Source of the DNA: Loripinus fragilis
Lineage: Eukaryota > Mollusca > Bivalvia > Lucinida > Lucinidae
Reading direction: 5' to 3'
NCBI GenBank assembly: GCA_964019695.1
Contig: OZ026517.1
Location: 54,119,672 to 54,183,671 of the forward strand
Length of the DNA stretch: 64,000 bases
Part shown: piece by piece, positions 55,579-64,000 of the stretch
Layout of the letters: each line of letters begins with the position of its first letter
Position numbering within the stretch: the stretch's first letter is position 1
Position numbers and translations under genes: made by a program
The notes under the pieces: model-generated
Databases searched by the model: none
What the model saw: only the letters and a program-made list of their open reading frames with translations
Told to the model about the DNA's origin: nothing

Positions 55579-55874
55579 GGTTTGAGTTTGGGCAAATCTG
55601 TTTCGTCAGCAGAAATTGGATTAGTTTGTTTTCTAAATTTTAAACCTGGGGATGGTAGTATGTAACCGATAGAACTACTGAGTAAAATTAACCACAGTTC
55701 TTTATCTGGACTTCTCAGACTGATTTGAACTAATGATGTGATAATGATCATGTATACAACAATGATCTGAGCAAAAAAAGTGAAACGATTTTTAACAATT
55801 CGATCACGACCTTCTGCAGATTGTACTGAAGCAGTGTCACCACGTACAAATGATCCTCTGAGATCCATTTTCAT
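55575..55874 (-). CDS. Two-TM Polinton membrane protein
   Basis: 99 aa from the ATG at 55872-55874 (the frame is open slightly further 5', but upstream codons lack an ATG). Two hydrophobic stretches at about residues 31-53 (FTFFAQIIVVYMIIITSLV) and 60-78 (LWLILLSSSIGYILPSPGL) are separated by a short charged loop. The second, L-W-LLSSS-GYLLPSP-like, is familiar from bivalve Polintons. Function unknown. A TATAAAAG at 55876-55883 lies directly before the ATG, probably too close to be its promoter. Confidence 0.7.
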   Translation of the reverse strand: MKMDLRGSFVRGDTASVQSAEGRDRIVKNRFTFFAQIIVVYMIIITSLVQISLRSPDKELWLILLSSSIGYILPSPGLKFRKQTNPISADETDLPKLKP

Positions 55875-55878
55875 GCTT

Positions 55879-56951
55879 TTATACAAGATCAGATTCTAAA
55901 ATCCGACTGTCAAATTTTGAAGGATAACCTTTCCAGTGAACTTTAATTTCTTTCACCCACTTTTTTCCTACTTTACGTTTTCTGTGATCTAAAACAGAAT
56001 CAATTTCGTAAATTTGATCTTTCTCTACACGTTGTAACTCATGTGAATAGAAAGTGCCTTTGACTAATTCACCCTCAAGATCTTTTATTTTATAGGTGAT
56101 AGGAGTCTGAGTTTTGACCACTGCTAAAATTTGAAATAATACTTGTGTCCAGTTTGGTAAATAACCTTTATCAAATGTACGTTTTGTTTTATCGATACGC
56201 ACACAAAATCATTCACTTTGAATTTTGGTTTGACTTTTTTAGAATTCGATTTGCCATATAAGTTTTCTGACACCTGTGGTCATTTTTTAAGAGTCACAGA
56301 CACAGGTGCACATTTAATACTTCGATGATAAGCGTGATTGTAGCCATGTACTAATTTGGAAAGAATGTCTACATATCGCAAAGTGCGATGATGAGTAAAA
56401 TATTTCCACATGCGAGTTTTCAAAGTTCTTTGAAAACGTTCCACAATACTGGCTTTGGTTTCAGGATTTTCAGTAGTGAAGAAATGAATCTTCTTAGTTT
56501 TCAAGAAATTTTGAAATTCTTTATTTTTGAATTCAGTTCCTTTATCTGTTTGCAAACTTTTTGGACATCGTCCACTTTTTAAAACAGATTTGAAAGCAAT
56601 CACTAAAGTTTTTCCAGTTTTATCTTTAATAGGTACCACCCATGCATATTTTGAAAAGACATCTATGATGCAAAGTAAATATCTATGTTTGTCATTGAAC
56701 TTTGATAATTTTGATAAGTCTGCCAAATCTGCTTGCCATTGAGTATCAATTCCAGCCACTACCGTTTTGCGTCGCAAAAACTTTTTACGAATAGGTTTAT
56801 GTAAAGTATAAGTTTGTTGTTTTCTTAACCAGTCTCTAATATCTTGAAGTTTAACCTTTTTGGATGATTGTTTAGCAAGTTTGTACAAAGCTTGTTCACC
56901 TGCATACTCAGCAGGACTTTTAGGATTGTAATACAACTGTTCAAGTTTCAT
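55879..56951 (-). pseudogene. Polinton integrase (retroviral-type, chromodomain), broken
   Basis: The N-terminal and catalytic part (56280-56951, 223 aa) carries the DDE triad: Asp75 in WQADLADL, Asp136 in LQTDKGTEF and Glu171 in KASIVERF. This is the rve fold that would insert the element DNA. The C-terminal part (55879-56202), in another frame, has KRTFDKGYLPNWT, YSHELQRV and a chromodomain-like EIKVHWKGYPSKFDSRI. A TGA at 56280-56282 and a 2-nt register change near 56200 (within a GTGTG) separate the two. The ATG overlaps the end of the upstream gene by 11 nt. An intact integrase is not encoded. Confidence 0.92.
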
Positions 56952-57732
56952 TGTAACTGACCCATGGAGAAGAAAATTCTTCTTTCATACGTTTTTTGGT
57001 GGCAGATAAAAATGTCGGAGAGGAAAAATGGTCTTTGATACGTTTTCTGACACTCAAACTCTTTGCAGACCTGACAGAAACAGGAATATGACTTGCTGTT
57101 TTTCTGATGATGCGTTTTTGTTTGGGAGTGATATAATCCGTTTCAGGAGTTTCTGGAGCGCGATGCATCCAGTCCCACCTTTCCCTATTTCCAATGACAT
57201 CTTGGGGAATATTCATGTCTTTTAAACCTTCTGCAAAAGCTTGCCAACCTGTAAGTTTACTGCCTTTACGATGTCTAATGACATCATTGACCAAATCAAT
57301 AATATTGGACCCTGGAATAGATTTGCCATAAAGTTTAACTGTACCATCATCTTCCAAGGACACATTTGGGTTAGTTTTTAGAAGTGAAACTAAAAGCTGA
57401 GCTTTGCGTTTCATGGTGGAAGGTACACTATCTATGACCAATTGATTCATTTTGAAAGAACTAGGGTCAGATTGGGGAAAAAGAGATGTTTCTTTTAAAG
57501 CTTTTTGATGAGCCGTTTTAAATTTGTGTAAGGTCTGGCCATATAATTGAGATTTTTCAGCTTCAGACAAATCTTCATTTGCCATGACAGAGGATAAGTC
57601 TCTTTGAAGACTAGCTGTGGCAGATACATTAGGATCAGGAGGCAGTCTTGGTTTTTGAATTTGTTCCTCTTTCCAGCGTTTTATGTCTTCCCAAAGTTTA
57701 AATGGCACAATAGCCATTTTACGACCATCCAT
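56941..57732 (-). CDS. Conserved Polinton hypothetical protein
   Basis: 263 aa from the ATG at 57730-57732 (MDGRKMAIVPFKLWED). It is open upstream, but only via a GTG. It contains TASLQRDLSSVMANEDLS, then GKSIPGSNIIDLVNDVI and GWQAFAEGLKDMNIP, blocks that I recognise as recurring in invertebrate Polintons without a known function. The C-terminus is Ser/Lys/Arg-rich (SVRKRIKDHFSSPTF, KKRMKEEFSSPW), suggesting nucleic-acid contact or processing. It starts 7 nt after the stop of the upstream gene and overlaps the integrase ATG. Confidence 0.75.
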   Translation of the reverse strand: MDGRKMAIVPFKLWEDIKRWKEEQIQKPRLPPDPNVSATASLQRDLSSVMANEDLSEAEKSQLYGQTLHKFKTAHQKALKETSLFPQSDPSSFKMNQLVIDSVPSTMKRKAQLLVSLLKTNPNVSLEDDGTVKLYGKSIPGSNIIDLVNDVIRHRKGSKLTGWQAFAEGLKDMNIPQDVIGNRERWDWMHRAPETPETDYITPKQKRIIRKTASHIPVSVRSAKSLSVRKRIKDHFSSPTFLSATKKRMKEEFSSPWVSYNET

Positions 57733-57739
57733 ATTTTTT

Positions 57740-58131
57740 TTATTTTTTGATAATTTCACCCAAGACAGAACCTATGATAGGAGCAATTAATGGTTTTAAC
57801 AATAATCCTAACAAGGCTCCACCTTTCTGATTAATAATTTTCTTTTTTGTGTCAAGTGGAACTTGCTTAGAACTCAGTAAACGTATATGTTGCTTTCTAG
57901 CTCGTAACTGATTCTTTTGAGCATTTGTCAGACGTACATTGCCTTTTATAAGATTGATGCAACATTCCCCTACACAATCAATGACTTCTTTAGGTGATTC
58001 TTGAATCATTTTCTTACGACATTTATTGGATAAATGAGTCAATCCTTCTAAAAATGTACCATAAGTTTTAATCAGAGATTTTTTCTCATTTTATTTTGCA
58101 ATTTTCTACGACGTGTTGTTGTTACAGCCAT
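57740..58131 (-). pseudogene. Small core-like protein (paralogue of the 215-aa gene), frameshifted
   Basis: The ATG at 58129-58131 opens a short basic frame (MAVTTTRRRKLQNKMRKN) that stops after 19 codons. The main body continues in another frame (57740-58042 and a little upstream). The switch coincides with a run of six A near 58077-58082. The body has ECCINLIKGNVRLTNAQ, then KKKIINQKGGALLGLLL ending in a hydrophobic C-terminus, a widespread Polinton/adintovirus protein type often compared to core or membrane-active virion proteins. A TATAAAAGG box lies at 58174-58166. An assembly error in the A-run is possible. Confidence 0.7.
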
Positions 58132-58165
58132 GTTTATGAGTGTGTTTATAATTTAAATGTACAAT

Positions 58166-58174
58166 CCTTTTATA
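58166..58174 (-). promoter_or_regulatory. TATA box before the small core-like gene
   Basis: TATAAAAGG on the minus strand, 35 nt before the ATG at 58131. Confidence 0.65.
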
Positions 58175-58183
58175 GTTTTTTTC

Positions 58184-58831
58184 TTAAAAATGAAGTCGTC
58201 GACGTTCAGAATGAGGTGGCGATGGATATTTGTTTGGATTTAACATGTGCATGGTAGCACCAAATCCATGTCTTTTTAACAAATCTTGTGCTCTCAAAGG
58301 AGAAAATCTTGCTAAATTAATAGAAGATCGTCTTGCATTCGTGTTTGGAGAATCAAGACCTAAATTTTGCCATGAGGCAGGACTTTTACTTTTACGTTTT
58401 GTTACAAAACGATCATCAACCTCTCTTTTTTTTCTGTTTTCTTGGTTTTTCACTGATTTTTTCTTAGGTTTTTTAGTTTTCTTGTTAAATTTTCTCATCA
58501 ACTTATTTCCATCCCATCGAATCAGACTTCGAATGATCACACCACCAAAGAATCCAACACCTCCAGGTTTTAAAATGATACTGCGTTTGACTTCAGGATC
58601 AACAATTGCACTTGCTAATTGTCTTACATCATCCTGATGTCTATCCATAAATATTTGAGTTTGTTTAGGTAATTTCATCTTACCCTGAACAATTTTTCGA
58701 GCTGCCAAAGAAAACCATTTGATCATTTCAATTAAACCTGCATTTAAGAGTGATTTTCTTTTATGACTATCATGCTCTCTGCTTAAATTATACAGAGCAC
58801 GTATCAGATTAGCTGATGTTCGTTGAGCCAT
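58184..58831 (-). CDS. Basic Polinton virion/core-like protein
   Basis: 215 aa from the ATG at 58829-58831 (MAQRTSANLIRALYN); upstream codons are open but have no ATG. Residues 26-91 align without gaps to the downstream 57740-58042 protein: shared G-x-[MV]-[KR]-L, then R-x-L-x-S, and K-x-x-I-I-x-x-x-GG. A Gly-rich hydrophobic patch follows (PGGVGFFGGVIIRSLI). The second half is extremely basic (KFNKKTKKPKKKSVKNQ) and ends SPPHSERRRLHF. Most likely DNA-packaging or virion core; this rests on composition and neighbours, not on a named domain. A TATA box sits 35 nt upstream. Confidence 0.72.
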   Translation of the reverse strand: MAQRTSANLIRALYNLSREHDSHKRKSLLNAGLIEMIKWFSLAARKIVQGKMKLPKQTQIFMDRHQDDVRQLASAIVDPEVKRSIILKPGGVGFFGGVIIRSLIRWDGNKLMRKFNKKTKKPKKKSVKNQENRKKREVDDRFVTKRKSKSPASWQNLGLDSPNTNARRSSINLARFSPLRAQDLLKRHGFGATMHMLNPNKYPSPPHSERRRLHF

Positions 58832-58865
58832 TTTGACACAAATGATGAATTTGAACTCAAACACA

Positions 58866-58875
58866 CCTTTTTATA
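58866..58875 (-). promoter_or_regulatory. TATA box before the basic core-like gene
   Basis: TATAAAAAGG on the minus strand, 35 nt before the ATG at 58831 and immediately after the ATPase stop codon. Confidence 0.65.
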
Positions 58876-59569
58876 CTCCTGGAAAATAGACAACAGGTCC
58901 TTGTTGATCTGATTTTGTAAACCAGTTTTGAAAAATATGTGTTCTGAATCTAAGATAATCAGGTGTATTTGGTTTCAAATCGACCAATAAGTATCCATGA
59001 GGTATAGATGTGGCATCGTTAAACGCATGAATCATATGTGGAGCTTGAAGTTGATTTGCTAATACTTTGATTTGCATCTTATCTCTTGGACTTTGAAATA
59101 AAACTAAATAATGAGCATGCAAACTGATGGTGCGAGAAGATTTACTTTGTTGAAATAAATTTTGAGTGATGTACACCACACTTGCGTTTCTATGATGTCC
59201 TTTTCTTGTAAACCATAACTTAATTTTTTCTTCATCTTTATCTCCTAACATGTCATCAAAAATCACCAAGTGCGTTGCACTGGGATCAATGACAATTTTA
59301 TCTTCATCATCGGGAATACCTTGAATAAATTTGATGTTTGACCCCTCACGTTCTTGTAAGATATTATAAGATGTTTGCCATTCCTTGTAACACCAAACAA
59401 TTCGTTGGGGTAAAATATCAAATAAATCTTCTTTAAACTCAATCATCTTTTTAACAAATTCAGTTTTACCCGATCCACTTGGGCCAGAAATAAAAATATT
59501 AGAAGGATGTTTAAAAAACAAACTTCCAATATCTTGATTTGAGTCCAACTGGTGTGTAGAAAGTGTCAT
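58871..59569 (-). CDS. FtsK/HerA-type genome-packaging ATPase
   Basis: 232 aa from the ATG at 59567-59569 (MTLSTHQLDSNQDIG), intact. Walker A is GPSGSGKT (residues 29-36); Walker B is HLVIFDDM (about 100-107). A sensor-like VVYITQN and FQSPRDKMQIKVLANQL follow. This is the A32-like packaging ATPase of Polintons, adintoviruses and large DNA viruses, which pumps DNA into capsids. The start was chosen because upstream codons lack an ATG and a TATA box lies 31 nt before this one. Confidence 0.94.
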   Translation of the reverse strand: MTLSTHQLDSNQDIGSLFFKHPSNIFISGPSGSGKTEFVKKMIEFKEDLFDILPQRIVWCYKEWQTSYNILQEREGSNIKFIQGIPDDEDKIVIDPSATHLVIFDDMLGDKDEEKIKLWFTRKGHHRNASVVYITQNLFQQSKSSRTISLHAHYLVLFQSPRDKMQIKVLANQLQAPHMIHAFNDATSIPHGYLLVDLKPNTPDYLRFRTHIFQNWFTKSDQQGPVVYFPGV

Positions 59570-59599
59570 GGTTAACTGTGAAAAAATAACAAAGACAAC

Positions 59600-59609
59600 T
59601 TTATTTATA
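59600..59609 (-). promoter_or_regulatory. TATA box before the packaging ATPase
   Basis: TATAAATAAA on the minus strand, 31 nt before the ATG at 59569. Confidence 0.6.
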
Positions 59610-59634
59610 CTCAAATTTTAATGAACATGAACCA

Positions 59635-59693
59635 ACAGTTTAATACATAATTAAAAAACAGTTTAATACATAATTGAAACAGTTTAATACATA
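59635..59693. repeat. Triplicated ~21-bp intergenic repeat
   Basis: ACAGTTTAATACATAA occurs three times (about 59635, 59657 and 59678) in the 150-nt spacer between PolB and ATPase. Could be a termination or regulatory spacer; function unknown. Confidence 0.8.
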
Positions 59694-59772
59694 AAAACAC
59701 CTGTACAATACACCAGTCACAGTTCAATTCATGACTATCAGAAATAATACATGATCACCAGAACTACTCTAT

Positions 59773-62700
59773 CTATCCCAAATATCTATAAGGAACAGTA
59801 TATCCATCTCCAATGATGACACGTTTAGTATAAGTGAACCGATACGTCTTGGATTGCAATTCAGTGGTCACAGTCTTGTCTTTATATTTTCTGATCCTAT
59901 GGTAGTTGACAGTTTCTCTGAAGTCTTTCCTATCTACCTTCACCAAGTTCAGCATCCGATCAAAGTGAATGACTTGAGATGTATTGTAATCTAGAGTGAG
60001 TCCTTTCACTTTGCAAGTAGATCCTCGATTTCCATCCTTGTCCACAAATTCATAGCCATAGTTCTTCGGTCCCATTCCAACAAATTTCACAATTCTAGCA
60101 TTGGGCACTTCATCTGTCCATTCTCCAAGTCTGTTGTTGACAATAGTAGGATTCCATAAATGGGGTTTGTGATGATAAATGATAGAGTCTGTATCAAAGT
60201 AGAGTACACGTTCATTCAGCTTTTCCAAGGGTTCATACAACTTCAATCTGGCTTGAGCAGTGACGAAGGCTGCGACAATCACATTACTGCAAGCATGAGC
60301 CTCCACATTGGGTTCTGTATCCTCCCAGTTGACCAGTAGAAGATTTTCTCTGCAAATGTCCACATTCTTGACAATCTTGTTTGGATTCGTCACCAGGTCA
60401 AAAAATTTGGCAGGTTCTGAGATATATTCTGCCTTGGTCATATTCTCTCGCTGTGCCAATTTTCCCCAGAGACTGTTTAACATGATCTTGGCAATAGCTC
60501 TCATTCCTTTATTCTTCTCCACATTCTCCAATCTGATTCCTTCGGCTTCAAAATAATCGTGCTTGAACTTGATCTTATCTTGCTCTGTCTTGCACCAATC
60601 AGGATAACCACTTGATTCTTGCTTAATTCTCAGAAAAGTATCAATATAGCCAGCAAAGATCCCTTCTTCTCCAGATTCTCTGTCATACTGAGTTGTCTCT
60701 GAGAAATGCCAGACTTCATACACGTCCAATAACTTGTACCCTCTGTCCAATGCAGCAAACAATTCGATAGTGACCCAGGTCCCTGTAAAACTTCTATCTT
60801 CTTCTCGTAAATGAGTACATCTCATATGAGGATCTGTCTTTTCAGCACAACTTCTACACAATGGAAACATCAATTTCTGACTGCATTTCTGTGGAAGTAC
60901 AGGATGGTACAAATTGGTGGGTGGTAGCACTTTACACTTGATCAATCCACAGTACTGTCTGATGTTGTCTTTATCAATGTTCTCTTGAGAATAGATGGTA
61001 GGATGTCCAAGTGGAAACTGTCCGTACTTGCAAATAGTTGGATAGAGCGAACACACATCGATGTACTTGATTTCTTCATTAGAGGATTCATCGATTTCCT
61101 GATAGAGTTTGGTTGAGTTAGTCCTTCCACCAAATAAAGCATCTCTTGGTCTCAAAGGGTCTAAGTTTGTAAATTCTGAGTCCACCAAAGATCTAAAGTC
61201 TGGATCTTCCTTGTATCTCTTGTCATAGTTACACTCCCAAAGCTCCACCACCTGATATCCTGCTTTTCGTAACTCTTCTTTCTTGCCAATGGTCAAAATA
61301 TACAACTGATGCATGGTCAAACACTGATGATGTTGAACTCTGTTTCTGTCTGGAAAATGAGTAGGACATCCATGCCAGTAAAATCCATAGAATTCAAATA
61401 CTGTCCGAGATTCTTCATGGTAGCCATCCACATAATGCCCACAGATTCTTTGTTCACCACCATTCAATGCATGTTTGATTTCAATACCACGTTCCTTAGC
61501 TTCACTTTGAATCCATCTTACAGCTTTGATAGAGTAGTTCTTTTGATTAGGATAGCCTTCAGGTGGGACGATGGCAATACTGTTTTCAGGCATATGATTC
61601 TTTCTACATACTTTTGAACAAGCTTGAGCGATAGTGCAAGCTTCAGACAAAGGATCGAGTCCACTAATGTTGATCAATTCTCATCTGAAACAAGCACATC
61701 CTCGTCTTAGGATATCTACATCACTACGACAGTATTCTTCCATCTCCCATTTGAAGTTAAATATAGCACCACTCTCAATTTTCCCTTTATGCCAAGCTAA
61801 AAATGTCTCACGATCCTTGACAGACATCTGACCAGGATTGTACATGTCCACAGGAAAGTAAGGTCCCACATACTTTTGGTTTGCCAGTGTATTTGCAAGA
61901 TGAGGAAAGTAACCTTTCTTCATCTCTGTCAAGCCAAATGTATCTGGGAAATTAGCCAGTCTCATATGCAAAAACTGATAAGAATCAAGGAACGTGACAC
62001 GTCCTACTTTCATTCTAAGTATAGCATTTCCATTCATGATCACATCAGGTTTCACTGTACCATATTCTAAGATATAGTGTAAGATGAACTGACCATCGTA
62101 TCCTCCAAAATTATGTGCAATACATGCCACTCCTTTATTCTCATCTCCTAAAATCCAATTGCAAAATTGTGGTAAAGTATCTATGCCTTCAAAGATAAAT
62201 TCTCTCAGACCTGTTTGTGTCGAACAAGTTGGACAAAATGTATCTATGGGAAAATCCATGCAATCATCACACGCTTTATGAGCAACACAGAAATTCACTT
62301 GATGTGTACCCGTTTCTTGATTTGACTCGAAATCAAAGAAGATGAAACGAGATTTCTTAGGTTGAGAAACCTCTTCTTCTCCTTCATTTTCAGTCATCTC
62401 AGATTTACATTCATAACTTTGAATATAGCATTGATGATTGGGCCCAACAATCTCTTTACAATTCCTAAATTTTCTCTGTCCTGGACATACATGATTTACT
62501 TATTGCCCACAATCCTAAAATTACATTTACCACAATTATACACAAGTTGACAAATAGATTGATGCTGCTTAGATTTGATTGCCTTATGCTTTGCAAAACA
62601 GTCTCTACTACGAAATGTTCTTTTACAGTCCATACAACGCGTTTTTTGTCCAGGAATACAAGGAATGTCACTATAGCAACCATCACATCCATCAGCACAT

Positions 62701-63785
62701 CTATGGTCTCCCCTGTGCGAATATCCAACATCACAATACTCGCAGTAGTATATACATCCACGAAATCCTGTCACCTTCATAATCGCATCATAGTGATCTA
62801 CTCCATTGAAGTAAATATGGATCACCTTCGTCTCAGGCTTCTTCTTGAATTGTAGTGGAAATATCAGTCCATCTTTAGGATACTGTGAATGGACTTTGAT
62901 CAAGTACTTGGGAGCAAGTACAGATTGGATCTTCTTGTATTCCTCAATACCACAAGACCTAGTATGAGGAATCTTCGCTCAATCCAATAACTTCATGGCT
63001 TCTCTGGTCTGCATAGGTCGAGCTGATTGTCTCATGTATCCCCAATTCTTCTTTCAAGACTCTGAGTCCTCTTTATCAGCATTGCATTTCGCCACCACCA
63101 CAGCTCTTGCCATACACATTACATCTTTGGTATTATTGATCTGTATAATACTCTGTTTATTCTTTCTCATATTTTCTGACTCAAAATAGAGACCAGCATG
63201 TAATGGTTTTCGTCCGCTGCCTACTGGAAGTCTCACCACTGTAATTTGAATAGTCATTTGTCCATCATTGATCCGAAAATTCTCGTTGGACTGTTGTACT
63301 TTTTCTATTTCTTGAAGTATAGCTTCCCCTGTCATGGCTGAGACATCTCTCCAAGGCACAAAGACTCCAAGCCTCAATCCAGGATGCAAAATAGTCATCT
63401 GCATCTTATCATTGGATTCCATCTCGCAACGTTCTTTGATGTCTTCAACCAGCCGATCAAATAATCTGGATATGAACTGTAGGTATGGAACATTGTCAGG
63501 GAAAGTCTTGATGTTGAGTTGAAACTCTTTCCCTTGAACTCGAAAAATTCTAGACTTCTTCTCGTTGACTGTCTTAATAGTATAGTAAGAAGTCAAATCT
63601 TCATCATCTTCATCATCTGAACTCTCTCTGTCTGAATAAATCACCATAGGTCTTCTTTTTCTTGGTGGTGGTCTAATATTATCTTCATCATCTGAGCTCT
63701 CTGTGTCTGAATAATCTACCAGCCTACGTTGATACTCTTCATCATCAGAAGTGGGTGGGGTAATATCTCTCTGTCGCTTAAACAT
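59773..63785 (-). pseudogene. Protein-primed family B DNA polymerase (pPolB), broken
   Basis: About 1337 codons from the ATG at 63783-63785 (MFKRQRDITPP). An acidic N-terminal region (DSDRESSDDEDDED-like) is followed by Cys/His-rich zinc-finger-like sequence (62500-62760). Exonuclease: FFDFE (about 62330), AHNFGGYDGQF (62110), YCRSDVDIL (61720). Then EFYGFYWHGCP. Polymerase: DVCSLYPT motif A (about 61045), LNSLWGKL motif B (60470), YFDTDSI motif C (60190). Breaks: TGA at 63054-63056 and 62979-62981, a register change near 62500 with TAA at 62496-62498, and TGA at 61681-61683. It would replicate the element from a terminal protein; as it stands only fragments are open. Confidence 0.94.
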
Positions 63786-63838
63786 GTTGACTGTTCGAAG
63801 TTCTCTACTGAAATGATGCTGCAATAGAAATCTGAGCT

Positions 63839-63847
63839 CCTTTTATA
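63839..63847 (-). promoter_or_regulatory. TATA box before PolB
   Basis: TATAAAAGG on the minus strand, 54 nt before the PolB ATG. Same motif as before the two core-like genes. Confidence 0.65.
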
Positions 63848-64000
63848 CTGGAAAAACCCAGATTTGTAAAAACTCAGATTTTCTGAAATCAACAGTTGAA
63901 AATTCTCAAAATCTTTTTTTCATCCAGCGTAATCACTATGTGATTTTTTCATCTGATCGAATATTTTCCATAAGTTCAGAAAAATCCTCAGTCAAGATGA
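63848..64000. other. Polinton sequence upstream of PolB
   Basis: Non-coding, AT-rich. No copy of the left-end AATAACTTAG repeats is visible, so the right terminal repeat, and possibly more genes, lie beyond the window. Confidence 0.5.

Larger units (their letters stand above)
50640..64000 (-). mobile_element. Polinton/Maverick (polintovirus), defective, right end outside window
   Basis: A self-synthesising DNA transposon with protein-primed PolB, retroviral-type integrase, FtsK-type ATPase, adenain protease, major and minor capsid proteins plus accessory genes, all on the minus strand in about 11.8 kb. This full set defines Polintons/adintovirus-like elements. At least five genes are interrupted. 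The left limit is an estimate: it is placed at the start of tandem repeats rather than at a proven terminal inverted repeat. The right terminal repeat is beyond 64000, so the target duplication cannot be read. Confidence 0.96.

Noticed and set aside
53019..63785. Stop-codon reassignment as the reason for in-frame stops in the Polinton
   Set aside because: All three stop codons occur as interruptions, frameshifts are also present, and intact neighbour genes end normally with the same stops. Decay explains this better.

Overview
The window is an AT-rich piece of animal nuclear DNA, most likely from a bivalve or related mollusc. This is an inference from three things: a CUB-CUB-apextrin (ApeC) exon set with phase-1 introns, tRNA-derived SINEs carrying the TCCTTGAGCAAGACACTTTATC core known from metazoan (Meta/Deu-type) SINEs, and Penelope-like and L1-like retroelements of a type common in bivalves. 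There is no prokaryotic gene organisation, no CRISPR array and no rRNA.

Host gene. Five exons on the minus strand (47361-47165, 36686-36521, 20934-20744, 18128-17954, 12382-12071) fit together with consensus GT/AG borders and compatible phases. They encode two consecutive CUB domains, each split over two exons, followed by the first half of an ApeC domain. The first exon(s), the end of ApeC and the stop codon were not found. The introns, about 35 kb in total, are packed with mobile DNA.

Repeats at 0-50 kb. The dominant family is a Penelope-like retroelement, with about eight fragments in both orientations. Other families include an L1-like LINE (39.2-43.9 kb), a dead mariner with TA target duplications (13092-14294), nested SINEs, and several MITE families. 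Some MITEs have clear target duplications: an 8-bp hAT-like pair (33680-34042 and 49654-50012), a 366-bp TTAA-flanked pair (34260-34625 and 42392-42757, the second inside LINE ORF2), and a 365/366-bp pair in opposite orientations (783-1148 and 48554-48918). There is also a family of about 65-bp near-perfect palindromes, a 109-bp satellite that copies a splice donor of the host gene, and an approximately 140-bp G-rich tandem repeat (5.7-7.0 kb).

Right 13 kb (about 50.6-64 kb). This is a Polinton/Maverick (polintovirus, adintovirus-like) on the minus strand with nearly the full viral gene set. In transcription order: protein-primed PolB, FtsK/HerA packaging ATPase, a basic core-like protein, a small paralogue of it, a conserved hypothetical protein, a retroviral-type integrase with a chromodomain, a two-TM protein, a minor capsid (penton-like) protein, a basic pVI/pX-like protein, the double-jelly-roll major capsid protein, two small proteins and an adenain-type protease. 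Genes are tightly packed, with overlapping stop/start codons in the capsid block. TATAAAAGG-like boxes lie 31-54 nt before the first ATG of four units. PolB, integrase, major capsid, the pVI-like gene and one core-like gene carry stops or frameshifts, so the copy is defective. The ATPase, penton and protease genes are open. The left end carries tandem repeats; the right end lies beyond the window.
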